Below are positions 17,539 through 26,116 of a DNA stretch of 56,386 bases, in pieces. This DNA is from Nitrobacter sp. 62-23. GTDB lineage: Bacteria > Pseudomonadota > Alphaproteobacteria > Rhizobiales > Xanthobacteraceae. The translations under genes and the position numbers were made by a program. The DNA lies in the NCBI RefSeq assembly GCF_001897285.1, contig NZ_MKSM01000003.1, positions 13,500-69,885 of the forward strand, written 5' to 3'. The notes below the pieces were generated by a model. It worked only from the letters and a program-made list of their open reading frames with translations, searched no databases and was not told the DNA's origin. Position 1 is the stretch's first letter. Each line of letters begins with the position of its first letter.

Positions 17539-18639
17539 ATGTCCCTTCCGAAACAGGACGCCGCATTGCTGTCCACGACCTGGACCGAAGGAGTCCTGCT
17601 GAAACGCGACGTGTTCTCGACCGTGGAGCGCGGGCGTTTCCGGACGGACTCCGGCGAGGTCGACGCCGTGCTGCGACGACTCGATGAGGTGCCGTGGTGG
17701 TCTTATGTTGTCGCGCGGCATCTGTTCGAGCGCGAACGCAAGGCATTGACGCTTGCGCGCGATCTCGGCGTCGGACCAAAGCTGTTGTGGAGTGGCCGCC
17801 GCTCGCTGGTGCGCGGCTTCATCGACGGCGTTGCGCTGCATCTTGCCAGACCCAATGGCGATGTCGCCTACTTCCGCTCCGCCAAGGCGGCGCTGCGCAA
17901 GCTGCATCGCGCCGGCATCTGCCACAACGATCTCGCCAAGGAACAGAACTGGCTGCGCGGCAGCGACGGCCGCGCCTACCTCACCGACTTCCAGCTAGCC
18001 GCCTGCTTCATGCGCCGCTCGCCGCTGTTTCGCCTCGCCGCTTACGAAGACCTGCGGCATCTCCTGAAGCACAAGCGCACTTATGCGCCGGAGGCCCTGA
18101 CGCCGCGTGAGCGCAGGATACTTGCACGCAAGTCAGTTATCGCGCGCACCTGGCTGATGACCGGCAAGAAGGTGTATCAGGCCATCACGCGCGGGCTGTT
18201 CAGCTTCACCGACCGCGAGGGCGGCGGCCGTCGTCTCGTCAACGACGCCCCTGTGCTGATCGCGCGCATCCGCGAAAACAGCGAGGTGCGCGACGCGGCC
18301 ATCGTCGCCTTCGCGGATCGCCGCAGCGGCGTCGGGCTTTATGCCTTTGTGGAAGCCGATCTGCCCGGACTGGAAACGCAATTGCGCTCGGCGCTCGCCT
18401 CGGCGCGCGACCCCAAACCGCCGGAGCACATCCAGATCGTTCCCCGTTTGCCGCGTGATGCAAGTGGTCAAGTGCGCACGGAAATCCTCCAGCTCATTGC
18501 GATGAACCAGATCGATCTGATCGAGCCGCTGATCGCGAGCCCCGCGGACCGTGAATTCTTCCGCGGTATTCTGGAGAGCCGGAAAAACCTGCGCGACCGC
18601 TTCAACTTTGCTTCGACCGACCAGGCGCTACCGTCCTGA
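17539..18639 (+). CDS. Protein kinase-like domain fused to AMP-binding-enzyme C-terminal-like domain
   Basis: A 366-residue protein. Residues about 20-230 resemble a compact RIO/LPS-kinase-like fold: catalytic-loop-like HNDLAKEQNWL (His129, Asp131, Asn137) and LTDFQLA in the DFG position (Asp150). A glycine-rich loop is not obvious. Residues about 233-335 resemble the mobile C-terminal domain of acyl-CoA synthetases (VRDAAIVAFADRRSGVGLYA, then LPRDASGQVRTEIL); the usual SGK lysine is Gln here. There is no adenylation N-domain. The substrate is unknown, and phosphorylation, if any, could target lipid, sugar or protein. The gene lies 27 bp after trmFO and converges with the squalene-synthase-like gene. 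Confidence 0.75.
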   Translation: MSLPKQDAALLSTTWTEGVLLKRDVFSTVERGRFRTDSGEVDAVLRRLDEVPWWSYVVARHLFERERKALTLARDLGVGPKLLWSGRRSLVRGFIDGVALHLARPNGDVAYFRSAKAALRKLHRAGICHNDLAKEQNWLRGSDGRAYLTDFQLAACFMRRSPLFRLAAYEDLRHLLKHKRTYAPEALTPRERRILARKSVIARTWLMTGKKVYQAITRGLFSFTDREGGGRRLVNDAPVLIARIRENSEVRDAAIVAFADRRSGVGLYAFVEADLPGLETQLRSALASARDPKPPEHIQIVPRLPRDASGQVRTEILQLIAMNQIDLIEPLIASPADREFFRGILESRKNLRDRFNFASTDQALPS

Positions 18640-18643
18640 TCCA

Positions 18644-19507
18644 TCAGCCGCGAAATGGTCTCGCATGCGAGGCTCGCCACAACGTCCACAGAATGCGCAG
18701 CGGCGATGCAGGCTGCGGCACGAAGGGATTGTTACTTGCGCGCGCCAGATCGTTCAACGCACGGCGCACCATTGCGAGCGGGAGATAGACAGTGCGCGGT
18801 TCCGGCGACAATTCCGGCAGCGTGGCCATCGCCTTGTCCAGATGCGACCGCGCACCGTCCGCCAGTTCGCGGAGAGCTGCGCGAAGCGCCAGCGTGTCCT
18901 GGCCCGCAAACATCTTTTCCGGATCGGCGCCGTGCCGTTCCAGCAATTGCAGCGGCACGAACGACTGCCGTCGCGATGCGTCAAAACCTAGCCGCGCGAT
19001 CACCTGCGCGATGCCGTGCGCAAGGCCGGCGTCGCGCGCCAGATGATCCATCGCATCGGTCTCGTGTCCGACGACGCGTGCGGCGAGCGAAAATACCGCG
19101 CATGACGTATCGTCGAGATATTGTTCCAGCACCGCCATGTCCGGCATCGGATCGTTGTAGAGGTCGAACTGATGCGCCTCGATCAGCCGGGACAGACGTT
19201 CGACCGGCAGGCCATGGTCGCGGATCGCGAGCAACAGTTCGGCCGCGACCGGATTGCCTTCGACGCCGCCGTGGCCCTCGCCTGAAAGGACGTCCGTCCA
19301 CCATTGCAAACGGACTTCACCGGCCAGCGGCTGGGTGATCTGCTGCCTGACCTTGGCGATCTCGACGTTGAAAGCATAAAGGGCCAGCAGCGCACGGCGG
19401 CAACGCAGCGGCGCGAACAGCGTTGCCGCATAGCTTTCGAAATCCTGGTTGCGCACAAGCTCCGCGCAGAACGCAGCGGACGAATTTTCAGATGCCCCGC
19501 CGCTCAT
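18644..19507 (-). CDS. Squalene/phytoene synthase family protein, NDUFAF6-like
   Basis: A 287-residue protein with the trans-isoprenyl synthase fold: ESYAATLFAPLRCRRALLAL, YAFNVEIAKVRQQI, LRLQWW-like VRLQWWTDVL, and DLYNDPMPDMAVLEQYLDDT. The first Asp-rich motif of real squalene/phytoene synthases (DDxxD after YAF) is replaced by NVEIAKVR, so catalysis is doubtful. This pattern matches the NDUFAF6 type, a complex I assembly factor. ATG 19507 is preferred to a TTG at 19567. The next upstream gene on this strand is the Mth938-like gene, the mitochondrial homologue of which (NDUFAF3) is also a complex I assembly factor, so the pairing is meaningful. Confidence 0.85.
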   Translation of the reverse strand: MSGGASENSSAAFCAELVRNQDFESYAATLFAPLRCRRALLALYAFNVEIAKVRQQITQPLAGEVRLQWWTDVLSGEGHGGVEGNPVAAELLLAIRDHGLPVERLSRLIEAHQFDLYNDPMPDMAVLEQYLDDTSCAVFSLAARVVGHETDAMDHLARDAGLAHGIAQVIARLGFDASRRQSFVPLQLLERHGADPEKMFAGQDTLALRAALRELADGARSHLDKAMATLPELSPEPRTVYLPLAMVRRALNDLARASNNPFVPQPASPLRILWTLWRASHARPFRG

Positions 19508-19603
19508 GACGTCACGCGCAGGACCGTCGGGTGCCGCCTCGCCATCGTTTTTGTCACGGAACGGCAACGAGCGCCATCAGGCGCTGCCAATGCGGTGAGG
19601 TTC

Positions 19604-19990
19604 TCATGGAACAGCTATCAGCGCCGCCGCGACCCGGCGCCGCTCGCCCAGCATGATGTTGTAGGTCCGGATCGCCGCTCCGGTCAGCATGGTGTCCACT
19701 CCGACGCTCACGCGGCGCAGAGCCTGGCGCAGCTCGTCAGGGGCAAGCCAGACTTCTGTGCCCGTGCCGATCAGCAACGTATCGATCGCGGCCGAGCCTG
19801 CGAAGACACGCGCCAGCGCATGGCGGTCGATGTCGTCCGGCCGGGTTATGGGCCATGCCCAGATCCCGTCCGGCAGGCACAGCAGGGAGCCGCGATGCGA
19901 CATGGTGTCAAAGCGGAATCCGCCGCTGCCGTAGGCCTCGATCGCCGCAGGCCGCGGAAGGTGCGGCACCTCCGGCAGGTCGGCACTCAC
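19604..19990 (-). CDS. Mth938-like domain protein (NDUFAF3-like)
   Basis: A 128-residue single-domain Mth938/DUF498 protein: GGFRFDTMSHRGSLLCLPDG, DTLLIGTGTEVWLAP and MLTGAAIRTYNIMLGERRRV are typical. The mitochondrial relative NDUFAF3 helps assemble complex I. It starts with GTG at 19990, overlapping the secF stop by 4 bp (GTGA), so it is translationally coupled to secF. The NDUFAF6-like gene follows 96 bp downstream. Confidence 0.93.
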   Translation of the reverse strand: MSADLPEVPHLPRPAAIEAYGSGGFRFDTMSHRGSLLCLPDGIWAWPITRPDDIDRHALARVFAGSAAIDTLLIGTGTEVWLAPDELRQALRRVSVGVDTMLTGAAIRTYNIMLGERRRVAAALIAVP

Positions 19991-21132
19991 GACTTCGATG
20001 GCTTCCGAGCTTTGGCCGGCTTTTCGGACTTGATCTTCTTTTCCGGTTTAGCCGCCTTTTCGGGTTTGGCCAGTTCCTCAGGCTTGGCGGTCTCAGGCTG
20101 CTTGGCCGCCTTGTCGGAACTTGTCACCTGAGTCTTGGCCGGCCTCTCCTCGACATCGGCACGATGATCACCGACCCCGAGATAGATCAGGATCGGCGCC
20201 GCGATGAAGATCGAGGTGTAGGTGCCGACCAGCACCACGCCGAACATCATCACGGCAGTGAAGCTGTGGATGGCCGGTCCGCCGAACAGCAGCAACGCAA
20301 GCAAGGCGAGCGTCACCGTGACGTGAGTAATGATCGAGCGCGACAGCGTCGAGTTGATCGACTCGTTGAGCAACTCAGGCATCGGCATTTTCTTGTAACG
20401 CCGCAGCATCTCGCGGATCCGGTCGTAAATGACGACGGTATCGTTCAGCGAGTAACCCAGAATGGTCAGAAGCGCGGCGATGCTGGTGAGATCGAAATCG
20501 ACCTGCGAGATCGACATGAAGCCGATGGTCAGCACGATGTCATGCACGTTGGCGATCATCGCCCCGAGCGCGAACTGCCACTCGAACCGGAACCAGAGAT
20601 AGATCAGGATGCCGAGGATCGCGAGCATCAGGCCGATCATGCCGTAGGCAAGCAGTTCGCCGGATACGCGCGGCCCGACCACTTCGACGCGGCGATAGTT
20701 GACGGTCTCGCCCAGCGCGCCGCGCACTTTCTGCACGGCCGCCTGCTGTGCGGCGTCGCCGCCCGGCTGCTCGGCAACGCGAATCAGCACTTCAGTCGGG
20801 CCGCCGAATTGTTGTAGCTGGACCTCGCCGAGACCGAGACCGTTCAGCTTCGTGCGCATCGTCCCGATATCGACGTCGCCGGACTTTGCCTGGATTTCCA
20901 GCAGCGTGCCGCCCTTGAAATCGATGCCGAAATTCAGACCGTGCGTGAAGAACAGCGTGATGGCGACGATCGACAGTACGGCCGATATCGGAAAGCTGAT
21001 GCGGCGGAAGCGGGTGAAATCGAAATGCGTGTCGTCCGGGACGATCCGCAGCGACGGCAGCAGGTTGAAGCAACTGACGATGGTCAGCACGACAATGAGG
21101 GCACCGAGCCCGAGCAAAATCCAGTGAGTCAC
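19987..21132 (-). CDS. secF: Protein translocase subunit SecF
   Basis: SecF works with SecD and YajC to complete proton-driven export through SecYEG. The 381-residue protein has six membrane segments, the FGIDFKGGTLLEIQ periplasmic start, LGYSLNDTVVIYDRIRE and the TLSRSIITHVTVTLALLALL segment. The last 60 residues are an unusual Lys/Ala/Pro/Glu-rich low-complexity tail (e.g. KPEELAKPEKAAKPEKK). It is 16 bp downstream of secD and overlaps the Mth938-like gene. Confidence 0.97.
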   Translation of the reverse strand: MTHWILLGLGALIVVLTIVSCFNLLPSLRIVPDDTHFDFTRFRRISFPISAVLSIVAITLFFTHGLNFGIDFKGGTLLEIQAKSGDVDIGTMRTKLNGLGLGEVQLQQFGGPTEVLIRVAEQPGGDAAQQAAVQKVRGALGETVNYRRVEVVGPRVSGELLAYGMIGLMLAILGILIYLWFRFEWQFALGAMIANVHDIVLTIGFMSISQVDFDLTSIAALLTILGYSLNDTVVIYDRIREMLRRYKKMPMPELLNESINSTLSRSIITHVTVTLALLALLLFGGPAIHSFTAVMMFGVVLVGTYTSIFIAAPILIYLGVGDHRADVEERPAKTQVTSSDKAAKQPETAKPEELAKPEKAAKPEKKIKSEKPAKARKPSKS

Positions 21133-21148
21133 AGCCGGCTCCGCGTCA

Positions 21149-22750
21149 TCAGATCGGCACGCTTTGCGGCCGCTTCCAGCGCACCCATGTTGCGACGATC
21201 AGCCGGGTCACCTCGAATGCGGTGAACACCGTGGTGATGATGCCGATGCCGAGCGTCACGGCGAAGCCGCGCACCGGGCCGGTGCCGATATAGAACAGCA
21301 CCGCTGCGGCGATGAACGTCGTGATGTTGGAATCCAGGATCGTCGCCAGCGCGCGTTTGAAGCCGGCGTCGATCGCCGAAATCGCGGTGCGGCCGCCGCG
21401 AAGTTCCTCTCGGATGCGCTCATAGATCAGCACGTTGGAATCGACGGCGATGCCAACCGTGAGCACGATGCCGGCGATGCCGGGCAGCGTCAGCGTCGCG
21501 TTCAATAACGACAGCACGCCGAAAATCATGGCGACGTTGATGGCGACGGCGATATTCGCAAACACCCCGAACAGCCGGTAGGTCAGCAACATGAACAGGA
21601 TGACCATGATCGAACCGACATAGGCGGCAAGCTCGCCTTTTTCGATCGAATCTTGTCCGAGGCCGGGACCGACGGTGCGTTCCTCGATGATGGTCAGCGG
21701 CGCCGGCAGCGCGCCGGCGCGCAGCAGGATCGCAAGGTCGTTGGCCTCCTGCACCGTGAAATTCCCCGAAATCTGGCCGGAGCCGCCGGTGATCGGTTCG
21801 CGGATGACGGGTGCGGAGATCACCTCGTTGTCGAGGATGATGGCGAATGGCTGTCCGACGTTTTCCGACGTCGCCTGCGCGAACTTGCGCGCGCCGTTGC
21901 TGTTGAACCGGAAGGTCACGATCGGCTCGCTGGTGCGCGAATCGAATCCGGGCTGCGCGTCGATCAGGTCGCCGCCGGAGACGAGCACCTGCTTCTTGAC
22001 GACGTAAGGCGTCTTGGGCGCCTGCGAACTCATCAGCACTTCGGAATCGGCGGGCACCCGGCCTTGCAGGGCCTGTTCGGGCGACACGCTCGAATCGACC
22101 ATGCGGAAGTCCATCTTGGCGGTCTTGCCGAGAATTTCCTTCAGCCGCGTCGGGTCCTGCAGTCCCGGCACCTGCACCAGAATGCGATCGGCGCCCTGGC
22201 GCTGGATCAGCGGTTCGACCGTGCCGAGTTCGTTGACGCGCTTCTCGATGATCTGGATCGACTGCTCGACCGACTGGCGGATGCGGTCGGTGATCGCAGC
22301 CTGCGGGACCGTGAGGCGGATCACCCCGCCTTCAGCACTACTGATTTCAAGGCTGCGCTGACCGCTGGAGCCGAGCAGGCCACCTAGCGGTTGCGACAGC
22401 TCGCGCAACTTGCCAAGCGCGGTCTGGAATTCATCCTCCTTGCTGATGCGCACCTCGACAGCGCCGTTCTTCACGGCAAGGCCGGTATAGGCGATCCGCG
22501 CGTCCCGCAGCGCCTTGCGTGCGTCGTCGCGGACCTGATCGAGTTTCTCTTTCTTGACGTAGTTGGAATCGACCTCGAGCAGCAGATAGGAGCCGCCCTG
22601 AAGATCGAGCCCGAGCACGAGGTGGCGCTGCGCCCATTTCGGCCAGGTCTTGACCTGCGCCTCCGGAAAGAAATTCGGCACGGCGCATAGGCAGACCAGG
22701 AGGGCGGTCAAGACGATCGCCAGCGCTTTCCACCGCGTGAAGTACAGCAT
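21149..22750 (-). CDS. secD: Protein translocase subunit SecD
   Basis: A 533-residue RND-like export component. An N-terminal membrane segment is followed by the LVLGLDLQGGSYLLLEVD signature, a large periplasmic P1 region (about 50-345) and five C-terminal membrane segments carrying GIVLTVGIAVDSNVLIYERI and ITTFIAAAVLFYIGTGPVRG. The length is normal for alphaproteobacteria. It is directly downstream of yajC (12 bp) and upstream of secF (16 bp), forming a yajC-secD-secF operon. Confidence 0.98.
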   Translation of the reverse strand: MLYFTRWKALAIVLTALLVCLCAVPNFFPEAQVKTWPKWAQRHLVLGLDLQGGSYLLLEVDSNYVKKEKLDQVRDDARKALRDARIAYTGLAVKNGAVEVRISKEDEFQTALGKLRELSQPLGGLLGSSGQRSLEISSAEGGVIRLTVPQAAITDRIRQSVEQSIQIIEKRVNELGTVEPLIQRQGADRILVQVPGLQDPTRLKEILGKTAKMDFRMVDSSVSPEQALQGRVPADSEVLMSSQAPKTPYVVKKQVLVSGGDLIDAQPGFDSRTSEPIVTFRFNSNGARKFAQATSENVGQPFAIILDNEVISAPVIREPITGGSGQISGNFTVQEANDLAILLRAGALPAPLTIIEERTVGPGLGQDSIEKGELAAYVGSIMVILFMLLTYRLFGVFANIAVAINVAMIFGVLSLLNATLTLPGIAGIVLTVGIAVDSNVLIYERIREELRGGRTAISAIDAGFKRALATILDSNITTFIAAAVLFYIGTGPVRGFAVTLGIGIITTVFTAFEVTRLIVATWVRWKRPQSVPI

Positions 22751-22762
22751 CGAGATAACCCG

Positions 22763-23164
22763 TCAGCGCGCGGCGTTGTCATCCTTGGCGTCCTCGCCCT
22801 TGGCGCGCGCCTTTGCCGATTCACCTTTGGTCGGCTCGCCCTTGGCCGGCTCGCCCTTGGCGCGGACGATCGAGATCATCTGCCGCATCTGCCGCACCCG
22901 GACGCCGTCCGCGATTTCGAACTCGATCTGCTCGTCGTCCACAACCTTGGTGACCTTTCCGACCAGACCGCTCGAGGTGATGACGGTGTCGCCGCGGCGA
23001 ATATTCTTCACGAGCTCGTTATGCTCTTTCGCCTTCTTCTGCTGCGGCCGGATGATCAGGAAATACATGATGATGAAGATCAGCGCGAACGGCAGCAACG
23101 ACATCAGCAGGCTGTTGGTATCGCCGGCACCGGCAGCCTGAGCAAACGCAGGGGTTATGAACAT
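22763..23164 (-). CDS. yajC: Preprotein translocase subunit YajC
   Basis: A 133-residue single-pass protein. The chosen start ATG 23164 gives MFITPAFAQAAG, a family-typical leader, then the membrane segment LPFALIFIIMYFLIIRPQQK and the cytoplasmic NIRRGDTVITSSGLVGKV, a KOW-like fold. The C-terminal 30 residues are KGEPAKGEPT-type repeats, echoing the low-complexity tail of SecF. Longer in-frame starts (to 23290) would place an odd sequence before the leader. It is the first gene of the secDF operon. Confidence 0.95.
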   Translation of the reverse strand: MFITPAFAQAAGAGDTNSLLMSLLPFALIFIIMYFLIIRPQQKKAKEHNELVKNIRRGDTVITSSGLVGKVTKVVDDEQIEFEIADGVRVRQMRQMISIVRAKGEPAKGEPTKGESAKARAKGEDAKDDNAAR

Positions 23165-23352
23165 TCGGACGTTTCCTTGAAACGGAGCAGCCAGGACGAC
23201 GCAGAGTCGTCCGGTGGAGATCAAATTCGCGCGGACTATAGCGGCAGCAGTCCCAATTGCAACGCTGCCAGCCCCTTGATAGGGCCTCATTATTCCGCGG
23301 CTTGCGGGCAGCGGGGCACCCCGTTAAGGGTGCGCGGTCAGGAAAGGACAAG

Positions 23353-24312
23353 ATGGCAAAAAAGTCACGAAAACCCGGCTCCCGCAAAACACCGGGGGCT
23401 CGACCCGGAAAAACGATCGGCGGCGCGACAAAAGGTCCGGAATCGACGGCCCTGGCTGCTGCGGAACGCATCGCCAGCGCGCTTGAGGCGATCGCCGCAG
23501 CCATGTCCTCGGCGGCGGCAAAACCCGACAACGGCCGTACGCTTGCGAGCGCCGACGCCTTCATCTGGCATCCGGACGGACGACTGGCGCCGGTGCCGCG
23601 CGTCAGCCGCGTTGATCTCGATCTCCTCAGGGGTATCGACCGGCTGCGGGACATCCTGATCGAGAATACCGAGCGCTTCGCCAAGGGCCTGCCCGCGAAT
23701 AACGCCCTGCTCTGGGGCGCGCGCGGCATGGGCAAATCGTCGCTGGTCAAGGCGGCGCATGCCAGCGTCAACGCTGCGGTCAACGGGCAACTCAAGCTGA
23801 TCGAAATTCACCGCGAGGATATCGAGAGTCTGCCGGGACTGATGGAGCAGCTTCGCTTGTCGGAGTTTCGTTTCATCGTATTCTGCGACGACCTCTCGTT
23901 CGACGGCAATGACGCCTCCTACAAATCGCTGAAGGCGGTGTTGGAGGGTGGCATCGAGGGACGCCCCGACAACGTCATCCTGTACGCGACGTCGAACCGC
24001 CGCCACCTGCTGGCGCGCGACATGATCGAAAACGAACGATCGACAGCGATCAATCCCGGCGAGGCCGTCGAGGAAAAGGTTTCGCTGTCCGACCGGTTCG
24101 GCCTCTGGCTCGGCTTTCATCGCTGCAGCCAGGACGAATATCTCGCGATGGTGCGCGGCTATTGCGCCCACTTCGGCATCAAGCTCGACGACACCAAACT
24201 TGAACGGGAGGCGCTGGAATGGTCGACCACGCGCGGCTCGCGATCAGGACGCGTCGCCTGGCAGTTCACGCAGGAACTGGCGGGCCGGCTTGGCGTGCGG
24301 CTGGCGAGGTAA
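23353..24312 (+). CDS. DUF815 family ATP-binding (AAA-like) protein
   Basis: A 319-residue P-loop ATPase. A Lys/Arg-rich, disordered N-terminus (about 35 residues) precedes the DUF815 domain: Walker A LLWGARGMGKSSLV, Walker B IVFCDDLSFD, sensor-like NVILYATSNRRHLL and SLSDRFGLWLGFHRCSQDEY. The ATG at 23353 follows AGGAAAGGACAAG. The family is often adjacent to yajC/secDF in alphaproteobacteria. It is oriented divergently from yajC and converges with nlpD. The last 17 codons are repeated in the following 298-bp duplication. Confidence 0.92.
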   Translation: MAKKSRKPGSRKTPGARPGKTIGGATKGPESTALAAAERIASALEAIAAAMSSAAAKPDNGRTLASADAFIWHPDGRLAPVPRVSRVDLDLLRGIDRLRDILIENTERFAKGLPANNALLWGARGMGKSSLVKAAHASVNAAVNGQLKLIEIHREDIESLPGLMEQLRLSEFRFIVFCDDLSFDGNDASYKSLKAVLEGGIEGRPDNVILYATSNRRHLLARDMIENERSTAINPGEAVEEKVSLSDRFGLWLGFHRCSQDEYLAMVRGYCAHFGIKLDDTKLEREALEWSTTRGSRSGRVAWQFTQELAGRLGVRLAR

Positions 24313-24474
24313 GCGCTTCATCTTATCGCAAGCGTGCAATTAGAGGCGCCGTCAGGAGTTCGACGCCATCAGCGCAAAGTGGCCACGGCGAGTCCGGAGC
24401 CTTTCCTGGAGCGCGACCTGCAGCCGACCCGGCTCAGGGATGAGGAGTGGAACTGCAGGTTTGGCCCAAGGCTG

Positions 24475-24557
24475 TCACGCCCCGTTGAGGAAATGAAGCG
24501 GGTCAACCGGTGAAGATCCTTTTCGGATCTCGAAGTGGAGCTGCGGCGACGCCGCTT
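24475..24557 (-). pseudogene. Duplicated 3-prime end of nlpD-like gene (fragment)
   Basis: The last 83 bp of the nlpD-like gene in the first copy of the tandem repeat, without any upstream coding part. It lacks a start and should be non-functional. Confidence 0.9.
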
Positions 24558-24610
24558 GGCAGTTCACGCAGGAACTGGCGGGCCGGCTTGGCGTGCGGCT
24601 GGCGAGGTAA
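24558..24610 (+). pseudogene. Duplicated 3-prime end of DUF815 gene (fragment)
   Basis: 53 bp identical to the last codons of the DUF815 gene (FTQELAGRLGVRLAR), detached from the rest by the tandem duplication. Confidence 0.88.
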
Positions 24611-24772
24611 GCGCTTCATCTTATCGCAAGCGTGCAATTAGAGGCGCCGTCAGGAGTTCGACGCCATCAGCGCAAAGTGGCCACGGCGAGTCCGGAGCCT
24701 TTCCTGGAGCGCGACCTGCAGCCGACCCGGCTCAGGGATGAGGAGTGGAACTGCAGGTTTGGCCCAAGGCTG

Positions 24773-26116
24773 TCACGCCCCGTTGAGGAAATGAAGCGGG
24801 TCAACCGGTGAAGATCCTTTTCGGATCTCGAAGTGGAGCTGCGGCGACGCCGCTTCGCCCGACTGACCCGACTTGGCAATGACCTGGCCGCGCTTGATGG
24901 TATCTCCACGCTTCACCAACAACTCACTCGCATGGGCATATGCGGTCACGTAACCGTTGGGATGCCGAACCAGGATCAGGTTGCCGTAACCTTTGAGCTC
25001 GTTGCCGGAATAGGCAACGACGCCATCCTCAGCCGCCTTGACGGGCGTGCCCTCGGGCACGGCGACGTTGATGCCGTCATTCGACTTGCCGTTGGTCCTG
25101 GCGCCATAGGCTGCGATCACGCGGCCGCGCACCGGCCAGCGGAAGGTCGGCAGCGCACCGGTTGCTTCGGCTGTCTTCGTCGCCGGCTTGACCACGGCCT
25201 CTTCGGGCGTCGTCGCCGCAACCGCGAGATTGACCTTCTGCACCGGACCTTCCGGCGCCGCCGCCGCAGTGTGAACCACAGGCGCAGCCGCAGCGGGAGG
25301 AGCAGCCGCCGCAGCGGCAACAGGCTGCGCGGCGACCGCGGCGGCCTTCGTCGGCACCGCAATCTTCATGCCGACCTTTAATGTCGCACCCGGCTGCAGG
25401 CCGTTGGCGCGGGCAAGCTCGCCGACTGCGATATGATTGCGGCGCGCGATGCTCATCAGCGTGTCGCCGCGATTGACGTAGTGGACGGCGGAGCCGGCCT
25501 CGGCGACCGCGACGGGTTTCGCAGCCGGACCGGCGTGAGTTTCCGCCGCCGCCGCGCGCTTCGGAATGATCAGTTGCTGGCCGGGCTGCAACCGGCGGGG
25601 GCCGCGGTAACCGTTGGCCTTGAGGATTTCGGCGGTGGAGACGCCATAGCGGTGCGAGAGCCCCTCTAGCGTATCGCTGGTGCCGACGATGATCGGGGTG
25701 CCGCCGTTGTGATTCCACCCGTCCCGCGATGCGACAGGACCGGTGGACTCGATCGGACGCGCCGGCGGCGCAGACGGGTGGACGTTTCGCCCGCTGTCAG
25801 AGACGCTCGACGCCACCGGATAGGTTTTCGGCGTCGAGATCGGCGGCGGCAGCGGCCGGGATTGATACGATGATTGATATTGCGGCCGAGAATACTGCGG
25901 CAACTCGCGGTGTTGAACAGGAGCCGCGGGCGCTGCCGCCACCGAGCCGGTGGACTCGCGCTGCCACCCGAAATTTGACTGCTGCGGCCCACTGTCGATC
26001 TGCGCGAGGCGCGAAGACATGTCGGCGCTGCATCCGGCAAAACCGATCGACACCAGCGCCAGCACCGCGACCTGCGGTACCCGACGCGAGCAAAGCACCT
26101 CGACGATACGGGACAT
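24773..26116 (-). CDS. nlpD: NlpD-like lipoprotein: LysM domains and degenerate LytM/M23 domain
   Basis: A 447-residue lipoprotein. Lipobox LVSIGFAGC puts the acylated Cys near residue 29, followed by a Ser/Pro/Gln-rich region. Two LysM domains lie at about 140-185 (SDTLEGLSHRYGVSTAEILK) and 215-255 (RGDTLMSIARRNHIAVGELA), then a Lys/Ala-rich linker. The M23/LytM domain (about 325-447) has NDGINVAVPEGTPVKAAEDG and QLHFEIRKG. The zinc ligands are incomplete: N replaces H in the first motif and Q replaces the first H of HxH. That is typical of NlpD, which activates amidases rather than cutting peptidoglycan itself. It is 290 bp downstream of pcm on the same strand. Confidence 0.93.
   Translation of the reverse strand: MSRIVEVLCSRRVPQVAVLALVSIGFAGCSADMSSRLAQIDSGPQQSNFGWQRESTGSVAAAPAAPVQHRELPQYSRPQYQSSYQSRPLPPPISTPKTYPVASSVSDSGRNVHPSAPPARPIESTGPVASRDGWNHNGGTPIIVGTSDTLEGLSHRYGVSTAEILKANGYRGPRRLQPGQQLIIPKRAAAAETHAGPAAKPVAVAEAGSAVHYVNRGDTLMSIARRNHIAVGELARANGLQPGATLKVGMKIAVPTKAAAVAAQPVAAAAAAPPAAAAPVVHTAAAAPEGPVQKVNLAVAATTPEEAVVKPATKTAEATGALPTFRWPVRGRVIAAYGARTNGKSNDGINVAVPEGTPVKAAEDGVVAYSGNELKGYGNLILVRHPNGYVTAYAHASELLVKRGDTIKRGQVIAKSGQSGEAASPQLHFEIRKGSSPVDPLHFLNGA

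Larger units (their letters stand above)
24260..24855. repeat. 298-bp perfect tandem duplication across convergent gene ends
   Basis: Units 24260-24557 and 24558-24855 appear identical. Each carries the 3-prime end of the DUF815 gene, the intergenic region and the 3-prime end of the nlpD-like gene. The first unit is joined to the complete DUF815 gene and the second to the complete nlpD-like gene. The junction is GCCGCTT|GGCAG. The absence of visible differences implies a recent event. Confidence 0.93.

Noticed and set aside
24313-24772. Open frames of about 70 codons inside the 298-bp duplication
   Set aside because: Each repeats a fragment of the DUF815 and nlpD ends. They arise from the duplication and not from a gene.
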